Shown here: positions 1-7,492 of the stretch, one piece after another | Layout: the number at the start of each line of letters is the position of its first letter | How positions within the stretch are numbered: position 1 is the stretch's first letter | Assembly: GCF_007923445.1 (NCBI RefSeq) | Contig: NZ_VOJI01000024.1 | Coordinates: 1 to 45,282, forward strand | Source of the DNA: Puniceibacterium confluentis | GTDB taxonomy: Bacteria > Pseudomonadota > Alphaproteobacteria > Rhodobacterales > Rhodobacteraceae | Direction of reading: 5' to 3' | Length of the DNA: 45,282 nt | The notes under the pieces: model-generated | The model's database searches: none | Told to the model about the DNA's origin: nothing | What the model saw: the letters and a program-made list of their open reading frames with translations, nothing else | Position numbers and translations under genes: made by a program

Positions 1-414
1 TGACTTCTTCATATTCCATCTCCAATGCTTGGGACGGATCCTACTCAAAAGTGGAGGAGTTTTAAGGTCTCAGGTCACGCCCTTTGGGTCCGGTGAGTTG
101 ACGAGGTCGCAGGAAACCGTGCAGTCGCAGCGAACGGCAGCAAAGTCCAGCCTGTTGCCCGTCGGCCTCGCTCGGATGATGCGGCTGCGGCGAACGTCAG
201 CTTCTCCGCGCGGCATCGCAGCATGACACGTCGCCGGATCAAGTCATAAGGCTGAGTTTGCAAAGGGTGCATCTGGCACAATCTGGTACAAGTGTCAGAA
301 TCCTATTCACGGTCCGTTCGCGATCCGTCCAGCGCATTGGCCCCCGACGACCAGATCAGCCGCATGCCGATCGCCTCGCGTGCGCCGCATCGGGAACAGC
401 GCGCGCGGCGCAGG
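1..414. other. Left flank without a recognisable gene
   Basis: No open frame here has a recognisable protein, a plausible ribosome binding site or family resemblance. The stretch precedes a broken integrase and is best read as the inner part of a mobile island that continues beyond the window. The only structure seen is a pair of tandem decamers at 271-290, listed separately. Confidence 0.5.
271..290. repeat. Tandem decamer pair upstream of the integrase
   Basis: Two adjacent 10-base units, ATCTGGCACA and ATCTGGTACA, differ at one position. They sit about 125 bases before the integrase start. Short direct repeats in this place can be arm-type binding sites for an integrase or excisionase, or operator half-sites. 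With only two copies chance cannot be excluded. Confidence 0.35.
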
Positions 415-1436
415 ATGTCCACCTACTTCCGAAAGCGCGGCCAGCCGCTCGTGCCACTGCCTGATCTGCCGCAGGATTACCCCGATTTCCTGCGCGCCTA
501 TGCCAATGCTCAGAAAGCCGCGCAAAAACCGAAAGCGCCACGTGGCAGTCTGTCCGCACTTATTATGGCCTGCACCGCATCGGAGAAATTCCTGGCCGCA
601 TCCGCAGGCTACCGAGCGATCCTCCGCCGACACTTCGACGCGATCCGCACCGACTATGGCGCACTGCCTGCATCCGGCCTGCGGGATCGGCACATTGCCA
701 AAGACGTGAAGACGTCGACCGCGCCGGATCACCGTATGAAGGCGTGGCGGTTCCTGTGTGAATTTGCGGCCTGGTCGGATCTGCTAACATCGGACCCGTC
801 GCATGGCGTCAAACCGCCAAAGCACGCAAAGACAGATGGACACCCGCCGTGGCTCGCGGATGAAATCGCAGCCTATCGGGCGCGCGGGCCGCTCGACAGC
901 GTGCCGCGTCGTGCGATGGAGATTCTTTACTGGACCGGCGCACGGATATCGGATGCCGTGATGATTGGCCCCGGCATGGTCGACGCCAGCGGCGTCCTGA
1001 CATACCGCCAGCAAAAGACCGGTGACATTGCGCATGCGCCATGGTCATGTTCCCTGCCCGCCTATGCGGTGGATATGCGCCCGGATCGCGACCTGATGCA
1101 CGAGGCCCTGACCCATGCACCCCGGCACATGACGTTCCTGGCCACCGCGCATGGCAAAACCCGGTCGGAAAGGCGCTTGGCACGTTAATCAGGGAATCGG
1201 CCCGTGAGGCAGGCATCGCCAAAAGCGCAAACGGCCTGCGGAAATCCCGCGCGATCCAGCTTGCCGAATTTGGCGCGACGCCGCACCAAATCGGCGCATG
1301 GACGGGTCATCACACGCTGCAAGAGGTCGAACTCTACACGCGCAAAGCGGACCACAGACGCGCCGTTATGGGAACAGAACGGGAAGGGAACGTTGCAAAC
1401 CATCCCGGGCAAATGTGCAAACCGGGGAAAATGTAA
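415..1436 (+). pseudogene. Tyrosine recombinase/integrase, frameshifted
   Basis: Phage-type tyrosine integrases cut and rejoin DNA at attachment sites, often in tRNA genes. The reading frame from the ATG at 415 runs to a TAA at 1188, but family-like sequence continues in another frame from about 1170 to 1436. Adding one A in the AAA run at 1169-1171 joins the two into about 340 residues, a normal length. Box I is TGARISD (Arg codon 943-945). The second frame carries GLRK (Arg codon 1239-1241), TGHHT and the nucleophile in LYTR (Tyr codon 1335-1337). The His expected three residues before the box II Arg is Asn (codon 1230-1232). The longer start at 292 is possible, but residues before 415 do not look conserved. 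The gene points toward the tRNA-Arg 27 bases downstream. It is probably inactive; a sequencing error could explain the frameshift but not the His change. Confidence 0.8.
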
Positions 1437-1463
1437 GGCTTTTTCAAGCGCTTGCAATCAAGG

Positions 1464-1540
1464 TGGCGGACCGAGGAGGATTCGAACCCCCGACCCCTTG
1501 ATTCGTAGTCAAGTACTCTATCCAGCTGAGCTATCGGTCC
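1464..1540 (-). tRNA. tRNA-Arg, anticodon ACG
   Basis: On the minus strand the acceptor stem GGACCGA pairs with TCGGTCC, followed by discriminator G and an encoded CCA (1464-1466). The anticodon stem CTTGA/TCAAG encloses the loop CTACGAA, giving anticodon ACG, which is deaminated to ICG in bacteria and reads CGU, CGC and CGA. The T-arm contains GTTCGAATC. Length is 77 nt. The 3' end faces the integrase, the usual arrangement where a tRNA gene served as attachment site. Confidence 0.96.
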
Positions 1541-1605
1541 GTTGAGGCAGCGTTTAGACGCTGTGAAAAACCATTGCAAGAGGCAATCGGCAGGAAATAT
1601 CAACC

Positions 1606-2988
1606 TTACCCAACATCCCCCATCGGCAGGCGGATCACAAAGCACGACCCTGTTCCGTCGGTCTCGCGCAGGGTCAGTGTCCCGCCGTGACCGCGCACCA
1701 GCTCCTGAACGATGGCAAGCCCAAGCCCCGAACCTCCCTTGCGCACGCCGCCCTGGAAGGGCTGGAAAAGATGCTCCTGCGCCTTGGCCGGCAGGCCGGG
1801 ACCGGTGTCCGACACCTCGATCACCCAGGCGCTGTCGGTGATCCGCGCCGAGACACAGATTTCCCCCGGCTTTCCGGTTCCGGTGATGGCCTGCCGGGCA
1901 TTGCGCACCAGGTTCGAGATCGCGCGGAAGATTTGTTCGGGATCGCCACGGATCATCAGATTGGCGGGAATGTCTTCGGACAGGCTGACTTCGTCGTCGC
2001 CTATCGCCAGCCGCTCGGATTCCATCACCTCGCTGACCACCGGGGCGAGCGAGAACAGCGTCATCACCGGGGCCGGTTCCTCGGCGCGCCCGAAGGCCAG
2101 CGTCGTCTCGCACAGCGATACCGCCCGGGTGATCGAATTCACCAGCTTGGGGGCCATGCGCTTGACCGTGGGATCCTCTGACATCTCGATCCGGTCGGTG
2201 AACAGCTGCGCCGACGTCAGGATGTTGCGCAGGTCATGGCTTACCCGCGCGACGGCGCCGCCCAGCTGGGCCAGCCGTTCCTTCTGCCGCAGCGCCTGTG
2301 TCAACTGGGTTTCCAGCGACTGCAGCGCCTGCTCTGCCTCGCGCAGCTCGCGGATGCCGGCGGTGGGGGCGATGATCCGGCGCGCGTCTTCGGGGGCCTT
2401 GGCGTAGTTCTGCATGTGGCCGACGACACTCTTGATGGGTTTGACCAGCAGGCGACGCACGGCAAGGAACAGCATCACCGCGGTGATCACGGAAATCACC
2501 GCCGACAGGGCCAGAATGCGCAGACCATAGTCGATCATCGCCATACGCAGAGCCCCGGTTTCCATCGTGATCTCGATCAGCAATCCCGCGTCGCGCAGCG
2601 GATTGCCGATCACCCGGATCATCTCGGGTTCGGGACGGGCCAGCACCAGGATGGCGTCCCGGATCAGGGCCAGCGCACTGACATCGCGGAGATCGTAGGT
2701 CTCGCTCACCTCACCCGGCATCGGCGAGGACAGCACCAGCTGGCGGGCCTCGTTGCGCCGCAGCACGATGTTGAACACGCCGGCATTCAGCAGCAGCTCT
2801 TCTTCCAGGTCGCGGTCGATCATGTCATCCGCCAGCAGCGCCAGCGAGGCGATCTGTGACCGTTCCAGCCGCGCCAGCAGGTAATCCTCGCGAAAGCGGG
2901 CGACCGAGGGCACAAAGATCAGCACCTCGGCCAGCATCACGAAGACCGCCGTCAGGATAAGGAAACGTCCGGAAAGCGTATTGAGCAT
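1606..2988 (-). CDS. HAMP-domain sensor histidine kinase
   Basis: Inner-membrane sensor kinase of 460 residues. Membrane segments lie at about 7-27 and 155-178 and enclose a periplasmic sensor of about 125 residues with no recognisable fold. A HAMP linker (about 178-235) leads to a dimerisation domain with the phospho-acceptor His251 in VSHDLRN. The ATPase domain has Asn363 in NLVRNARQA, DTGPGLP at 394-400 and GGSGLGLAI at 418-426, so the catalytic machinery looks complete. It starts 20 bases after the flavoprotein gene and is probably cotranscribed with it and the TVP38 gene. No response regulator is adjacent, so its partner must be encoded elsewhere. The signal it senses is unknown; a link to membrane or redox state is inferred only from the neighbours. 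Confidence 0.9.
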   Translation of the reverse strand: MLNTLSGRFLILTAVFVMLAEVLIFVPSVARFREDYLLARLERSQIASLALLADDMIDRDLEEELLLNAGVFNIVLRRNEARQLVLSSPMPGEVSETYDLRDVSALALIRDAILVLARPEPEMIRVIGNPLRDAGLLIEITMETGALRMAMIDYGLRILALSAVISVITAVMLFLAVRRLLVKPIKSVVGHMQNYAKAPEDARRIIAPTAGIRELREAEQALQSLETQLTQALRQKERLAQLGGAVARVSHDLRNILTSAQLFTDRIEMSEDPTVKRMAPKLVNSITRAVSLCETTLAFGRAEEPAPVMTLFSLAPVVSEVMESERLAIGDDEVSLSEDIPANLMIRGDPEQIFRAISNLVRNARQAITGTGKPGEICVSARITDSAWVIEVSDTGPGLPAKAQEHLFQPFQGGVRKGGSGLGLAIVQELVRGHGGTLTLRETDGTGSCFVIRLPMGDVG

Positions 2989-3008
2989 GAGCGGTTACTT
3001 CAGTTCCT

Positions 3009-4427
3009 TCATGGCAGCCAGCGCTGCACAAATCCCACGATGCGCTTGACCGCAATACTTTCGAACAACCTCGGCGAAAAATAGGCTCCCGCCGCCCGTT
3101 TGTTAACCTCCCCTATCGTAGGATACGGCGAAACCATGTTGGCAACGTGCTTCATTTTCAGCTTGTTGGCGAGGACAAGCGCCCAGAGGTTGATGAGTTC
3201 TCCGGCCTGATGCCCGACAATCGACACTCCGACCGGACGGCCGCGCAGCACCATCACCTTGATCAGCCCGGTGGTCCGGCGCTCGGCGATGGCGCGGTCG
3301 TTGTGGTTGTAATGAAAGCGGACGACTTCGACGGCCAGACCGTGCTGCTTTTTGGCCTGCTCTTCGGTCAGTCCGACCTGTGCAAGCTCGGGGTCGGTAA
3401 AGGTCGCCCAGGGGATGTGTCCCGTGCTGGCCCTGGCGGGCAGACCAAACAGCGCCGACCGGATGACGATGCCCGCGTGATAGCCCGCGACATGGGTGAA
3501 CTGCAGCCCGCCGGCGACGTCGCCGATGGCATAGACGTTCCGGTTCGTGGTCTTGAGGCTGGCATCGACCTCGATCCCTCCACGGCCGGTCTTGATACCC
3601 GCCTTTTCCAGATCCAGCGATCCGGTGTTGGCGCGGCGGCCCACCGCAACCAGCAGATGCGTGCCGCGAAACACCGCGCCGCCCTCGACTTCCACCTCGA
3701 TGGCGCCCTCGGTGCCTCGCACCTCCCTGGCCAGCGCATGTTCGGCAATCTCGATGCCTTCGCCGCGCAGGCGGTCCAGCACGATCCCTGCCAGTTCCGG
3801 GTCATCCTTGCCCAGCGCCCGGAGCCCTTCGATCACCGTGACCTTGCTGCCCAGGCGACGGTGCGCCTGTGCCATTTCCATCCCGATCGGGCCACCGCCG
3901 ATGATCAGCAGATGTCCGGGTCGTTCGCGCAGGCTCCACAGCGTTTCATTGGTGAGATGCGGCACCCTGTCCAGCCCCGGAATCGGCGGAATCAGCGGTG
4001 ACGATCCGGTGGCGATCACCACCCGGCGCGCGGTGATCAAGTATTCTCCGGCCTCGACCTCGGTTTCCGAGACAAAGCGCCCGCGGGCGCGGATCACCCG
4101 CACCCCCAGTGCTTCGAACCGCTCCTGCGAATCGACCGGCGCGATCTGGTCGATCACCCCCTGCACGTGGTCCTTGGCGGCGGCGTAGTCCACCTGCGGT
4201 GTGACATCCGCGATGCCATAGGCGCGGGCCTGGGTCATCCCATGCGCGACCTTGCCACTGGCGATCAGCGCCTTGCTGGGCACACACCCGTAGTTGAGAC
4301 AGTCGCCCCCCATCTTGTGTTCCTCAAGCAGGACCACCGACGCGCCCATCTGCACCGCGCCCGCCGCTACCGAAAGACCGCCCGAGCCGGCGCCGATGAC
4401 CAATATGTCCGTCTTGATGTGTTCCAT
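3009..4427 (-). CDS. MerA/dihydrolipoyl dehydrogenase-like FAD disulfide oxidoreductase
   Basis: Class I pyridine nucleotide-disulfide oxidoreductase of 472 residues, predicted cytosolic. It has the FAD motif GAGSGG (12-17), the redox-active pair Cys43 and Cys48 in GGDCLNYGCVPSK, a second dinucleotide motif IIGGGPIGMEMA for NAD(P)H, and a C-terminal dimerisation domain. Where dihydrolipoyl dehydrogenase and glutathione reductase have His-Pro-Thr, this protein has Tyr-Pro-Thr (SPYPTIGE), as in mercuric reductase. However, it lacks the vicinal C-terminal cysteines and the N-terminal metal-binding domain of MerA, so mercury reduction is unlikely. The substrate is unknown. It lies 3 bases after the TVP38 gene, a pairing that recurs in bacteria and suggests electron transfer linked to the membrane protein. 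It is not part of a 2-oxoacid dehydrogenase operon. Confidence 0.88.
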   Translation of the reverse strand: MEHIKTDILVIGAGSGGLSVAAGAVQMGASVVLLEEHKMGGDCLNYGCVPSKALIASGKVAHGMTQARAYGIADVTPQVDYAAAKDHVQGVIDQIAPVDSQERFEALGVRVIRARGRFVSETEVEAGEYLITARRVVIATGSSPLIPPIPGLDRVPHLTNETLWSLRERPGHLLIIGGGPIGMEMAQAHRRLGSKVTVIEGLRALGKDDPELAGIVLDRLRGEGIEIAEHALAREVRGTEGAIEVEVEGGAVFRGTHLLVAVGRRANTGSLDLEKAGIKTGRGGIEVDASLKTTNRNVYAIGDVAGGLQFTHVAGYHAGIVIRSALFGLPARASTGHIPWATFTDPELAQVGLTEEQAKKQHGLAVEVVRFHYNHNDRAIAERRTTGLIKVMVLRGRPVGVSIVGHQAGELINLWALVLANKLKMKHVANMVSPYPTIGEVNKRAAGAYFSPRLFESIAVKRIVGFVQRWLP

Positions 4428-4430
4428 GGG

Positions 4431-5165
4431 TCAGAGCCCTTTCTTGCCGCGCACGGCCTTGATCACAATCGGCAACGCCGCCAGGGCACAGAGCCCGAGA
4501 ATCGGCAACAGGATCTGCGGCTCGAAGATGATGCCCAGGTCCGGCGTCTCGCCGCGTTCGAACACGTCTCCCAGCCCCGCCCCCACCGATGTGTAAACCA
4601 CACCGCCCGGAATGATTCCCAGAAAGGTCGACACGGCAAAGCGCGACAGCGGTACGCCGACCAGCGCCGGCACGAGGTTGGCCACAAAGAACGGCACGGC
4701 CGGCACCAGCCGGATCAGGAACAGCATCGACCACTGATTCTCGTCAATCCCGTCCTTGATGCGCTTTACCACACCCTCACCGGTTTCCATCCGGGCCGCC
4801 AGCCGTTCACCCAGCCCCCAGCGCGCCGCCAGAAACAGGGCGATGGCCCCCAGCGTGGCCGCGGTCACGTTGAACAGCGCCCCCGGAAAGGTCGCGAACA
4901 GGAAACCGCCGGTCAGTGTCGCCAGCGTCGCCCCGGGCAGCGAAAAGGCGACAATCGCCACATAGGCAAACATGAACACCGCAACCGTTGCCAGGTAGTG
5001 CTGATCCCGGAACGCCACCAGCGCCTCGCGGTTGTCCCGCAGAGTGTCGAAACTCAGGTAATCGCGCAGCGTGAAAAACCCCACGGCGGCCACCGCCGCG
5101 ATTGCGACCAGCGGTAAATACCGTGCGTAACCGGTCTTGGGTTGGTTCTGGGTCATGTCCGTCAT
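4431..5165 (-). CDS. TVP38/TMEM64 (DedA-like) membrane protein
   Basis: Polytopic inner-membrane protein of 244 residues in the TVP38/TMEM64/SNARE-associated family, whose eukaryotic relatives act in lipid scrambling. Hydrophobic segments occur near residues 14-32, 58-78, 82-118, 145-190 and 218-240. The central region contains the family signature pattern (FSLPGATLATLTGGFLFA, later VPALVGVPLSRF and GIIPGGVVYTSVGAGLG). The start at 5165 has AGAGG upstream; an in-frame ATG three codons downstream is also possible. It is the first gene of a probable operon with the flavoprotein and histidine kinase. The function in bacteria is unresolved; lipid transport or a role with the redox partner are inferences. 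Confidence 0.87.
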   Translation of the reverse strand: MTDMTQNQPKTGYARYLPLVAIAAVAAVGFFTLRDYLSFDTLRDNREALVAFRDQHYLATVAVFMFAYVAIVAFSLPGATLATLTGGFLFATFPGALFNVTAATLGAIALFLAARWGLGERLAARMETGEGVVKRIKDGIDENQWSMLFLIRLVPAVPFFVANLVPALVGVPLSRFAVSTFLGIIPGGVVYTSVGAGLGDVFERGETPDLGIIFEPQILLPILGLCALAALPIVIKAVRGKKGL

Positions 5166-5364
5166 CTCATATGGCCTCTTGGTCTTCGATCAGGGGGATG
5201 TCTGTCCTAGAACATGCGCAGAGCGCGCGCAGAACAACAGCCGCCTCACGGGCGCTTGATGCGGGGTGACCGGGACCGGGGCCAAATCACGCTCCAGCAC
5301 CGGAACTGTAACATTGCCACCGCAGCCAGGCACAGATTGTTGCAATATCTGCCGCTTCGGCGTT

Positions 5365-5393
5365 TGACATATCACCAAGGCTTGCCTATAGCC
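5365..5393 (+). promoter_or_regulatory. Sigma-70 promoter for rpmH
   Basis: TTGACA at 5365-5370 and TATAGC at 5388-5393 are separated by exactly 17 bases, about 70 bases before the rpmH start. It is the best promoter match in this part of the window and fits a highly expressed ribosomal gene. The rest of the gap 5166-5461 shows nothing recognisable. Confidence 0.8.
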
Positions 5394-5461
5394 CGGGCTT
5401 CGAATGTATCAGGTCCCGTGATTCCGATCGCCCGGGCCAGCCTAAAGACGGAGACGGAGCG

Positions 5462-5599
5462 ATGTCGAAACGCACCTTTCAACCCTCGAACCTCGTGCGC
5501 AAGCACCGCCACGGGTTCCGCGCACGTATGGCCACCAAAGCGGGCCGCAAGATTCTGAACGCGCGCCGCGCCCGCGGCCGGAAATCGCTGAGCGCGTAA
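5462..5599 (+). CDS. rpmH: 50S ribosomal protein L34
   Basis: Very basic 45-residue protein ([14 protein letters not shown] at the start, [18 protein letters not shown] at the end), the standard L34 sequence. It binds 23S rRNA in the large subunit. A purine-rich GACGGAGCG stretch precedes the ATG. It is the first gene of the conserved rpmH-rnpA-yidD series and lies directly behind a near-consensus promoter. Confidence 0.98.
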   Translation: MSKRTFQPSNLVRKHRHGFRARMATKAGRKILNARRARGRKSLSA

Positions 5600-5619
5600 G
5601 CGCCAGACGAGACGTTCGC

Positions 5620-6036
5620 ATGATGACACCGCCGGAGGCCCCCGAGACTGACACGGGGACAGAGCCCCCGGCGGTTTCGCTTTGCCCTGCCCCCAGTGCA
5701 CCGCCGATCGAGCGGCTGCGCAAGCGCGCCGATTTCCTGAACGCGGCGCGCGCGGGACGTCAGGGCACGGCCAGCATGATGGTGCAGGCGCGCAACCGCG
5801 CCGATGATTCCGCGCGGGTGCGCGTCGGTTTCACCTGCTCCAAGAAAGTCGGCAACTCGGTGGCGCGCAACCGCGCCAAACGTCGTTTGCGCGAAGCGGC
5901 GCGGCTGGTGTTGCCGGATCTGGCGCGCCCGGGCTGGGACTATGTCCTGATCGGGCGTTTCGAGGCAACCGCCCGCCGCCCCTTCCCGGCGTTGCAGCAG
6001 GATTTGCGCGACGCGCTGCGCAAACTTCACAAATGA
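5620..6036 (+). CDS. rnpA: Ribonuclease P protein component
   Basis: Protein subunit of RNase P, which with the catalytic RNA removes 5' leaders from pre-tRNAs. The 138-residue frame has the family core from about residue 30: LRKRADFL, then [27 protein letters not shown] containing the RNR signature, then GWDYVLIGR. The first 30 residues are acidic and proline-rich and not typical of the family, so translation could start further in; ATG codons at 5620 and 5623 are both possible. It overlaps yidD by 4 bases (ATGA), implying coupled translation. Confidence 0.96.
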   Translation: MMTPPEAPETDTGTEPPAVSLCPAPSAPPIERLRKRADFLNAARAGRQGTASMMVQARNRADDSARVRVGFTCSKKVGNSVARNRAKRRLREAARLVLPDLARPGWDYVLIGRFEATARRPFPALQQDLRDALRKLHK

Positions 6037-6275
6037 CTCCTCTGGCGCATCTGCTGGCCCTGCCGGTGCGCGCTTACCGCCTTCTGCTGTCGCCCTGGGT
6101 CGGTCACGGATGCCGGTTTCAACCGACCTGTTCGGTCTATGCGCTTGAGGCGCTCGCGCGTCACGGCGCGCTCAGGGGCGGCTGGTATGCCGCCCGCCGG
6201 ATCTGCCGCTGCCATCCCTGGGGGGGTCAGGGCTACGACCCGGTACCGGGCACGGCTCCGAAAGATGCAGACTAG
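6033..6275 (+). CDS. yidD: Membrane protein insertion efficiency factor YidD
   Basis: Small 80-residue protein of the YidD family that assists insertion of inner-membrane proteins with YidC. It has an amphipathic N-terminus ([31 protein letters not shown]) and the conserved cysteine/proline motif [15 protein letters not shown] followed by RICRCHPWG. It shares four bases with rnpA. YidC itself lies 2.9 kb downstream, separated by ttcA and an EAL-domain gene. Confidence 0.95.
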   Translation: MTPLAHLLALPVRAYRLLLSPWVGHGCRFQPTCSVYALEALARHGALRGGWYAARRICRCHPWGGQGYDPVPGTAPKDAD

Positions 6276-6491
6276 GCGCGGCCACCGGCCCGGAGACCCT
6301 GCATGACCCGTGACGCGAAAAGGGCATGGAAAGCCCCCTGCCATCGTGGCGCCTCTGCCCTGGATCGCGCGCGTGGCGGACACGGATGCCTGCCCCTTGC
6401 CCCAAGGGGATCACGAACCAAATGGTCCGATCAGGTCGCGCGCCCGCGCAGGCCTCTTGCCGGGTTCCTGCAACTGCTTTAAGCCCGCCGC

Positions 6492-7361
6492 ATGCTAGAT
6501 CAGCCCGACGACATCCATCCGCTTTTTTACGGGGCTCCCAAGAGCACCGAGTTCAAGAAGCTGCGCAAGCGCCTGGTGCAGAACGTGCGCGAGGCGGTCG
6601 AGCAATACGGCATGGTCGCGCCTGTCAAGGACGGCACCGCGCCTGCAAAATGGCTGGTCTGTCTGTCTGGCGGCAAGGACAGCTACACACTGCTTGCCAT
6701 CCTGTATGAATTGAAGTGGCGCGGACTGCTTCCGGTGGAACTTCTGGCTTGCAACCTCGATCAGGGCCAGCCCGGCTTTCCCGCGACGGTCCTGCCCGAG
6801 TTTCTGGCCCGCATGGATGTGCCGCACCGGATCGAATATCAGGACACCTATTCCATCGTCATGGACAAGGTGCCCGCCGGGCGCACGTTCTGCGCCCTGT
6901 GCTCTCGTCTGCGGCGCGGAAATCTCTACCGGATTGCCCGCGAAGAGGGCTGTTCGGCGGTGGTTCTCGGACACCACCGGGACGATATTCTCGAAACCTT
7001 CTTCATGAACCTGTTCCACGGCGGCCGACTTGCAACCATGCCGCCGAAACTGGTCAACGAAGAGGGCGATCTGTTTCTCTACCGCCCCCTCGCACATGTG
7101 GCCGAGGCGGACTGCGAAAAATTCGCGCAGGCGATGAACTATCCCATCATCCCGTGCGATCTCTGCGGCTCGCAGGACGGATTGCAGCGCCAGCAGGTCA
7201 AGCAGATCCTGGACGGCTGGGAACGCAACAGCCCCGGTCGCCGTCAGGTGATGTTCCGGGCGCTGATGAATGCCCGGCCATCGCACCTGCTGGATCCGAA
7301 GTTGTTCGATTTCGCCGGACTTGCGCTGGGGCAAAGCTCTTCCGGGTCGCCGGAGCTCTAG
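6492..7361 (+). CDS. ttcA: tRNA 2-thiocytidine(32) synthetase TtcA
   Basis: Iron-sulfur-dependent enzyme that thiolates C32 in the anticodon loop of certain tRNAs using ATP. The 289-residue protein has the PP-loop SGGKDS at 59-64, a cysteine pair CALC (Cys134, Cys137) and a third cluster cysteine in CDLC (Cys225), plus [16 protein letters not shown] characteristic of the TtcA/TtuA family. Length and motif order match TtcA. It follows yidD after 216 bases that hold only a weak hairpin (CCCCTTG/CAAGGGG) and no clear promoter. Confidence 0.94.
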   Translation: MLDQPDDIHPLFYGAPKSTEFKKLRKRLVQNVREAVEQYGMVAPVKDGTAPAKWLVCLSGGKDSYTLLAILYELKWRGLLPVELLACNLDQGQPGFPATVLPEFLARMDVPHRIEYQDTYSIVMDKVPAGRTFCALCSRLRRGNLYRIAREEGCSAVVLGHHRDDILETFFMNLFHGGRLATMPPKLVNEEGDLFLYRPLAHVAEADCEKFAQAMNYPIIPCDLCGSQDGLQRQQVKQILDGWERNSPGRRQVMFRALMNARPSHLLDPKLFDFAGLALGQSSSGSPEL

Positions 7362-7492
7362 CGGCACCGGGTCCGGCGGCACGCTCGACCGGAAGTTTTG
7401 CCGAAAATTCTCGGGAAATACCCCGCCGACATTAACCCGGCCGACAGGGCCGCACGCCTAGGTTGCCCCCGAGCAACCAAGAGGCAATCCCA

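Noticed and set aside
1160-1180. Programmed frameshift in the integrase
   Set aside because: The site TCGGAAAGG lacks a slippery heptamer and no stimulatory hairpin was seen; simple base loss is the better reading.
3009-4427. Mercuric reductase
   Set aside because: No C-terminal vicinal cysteines, no NmerA domain and no other mer genes nearby.
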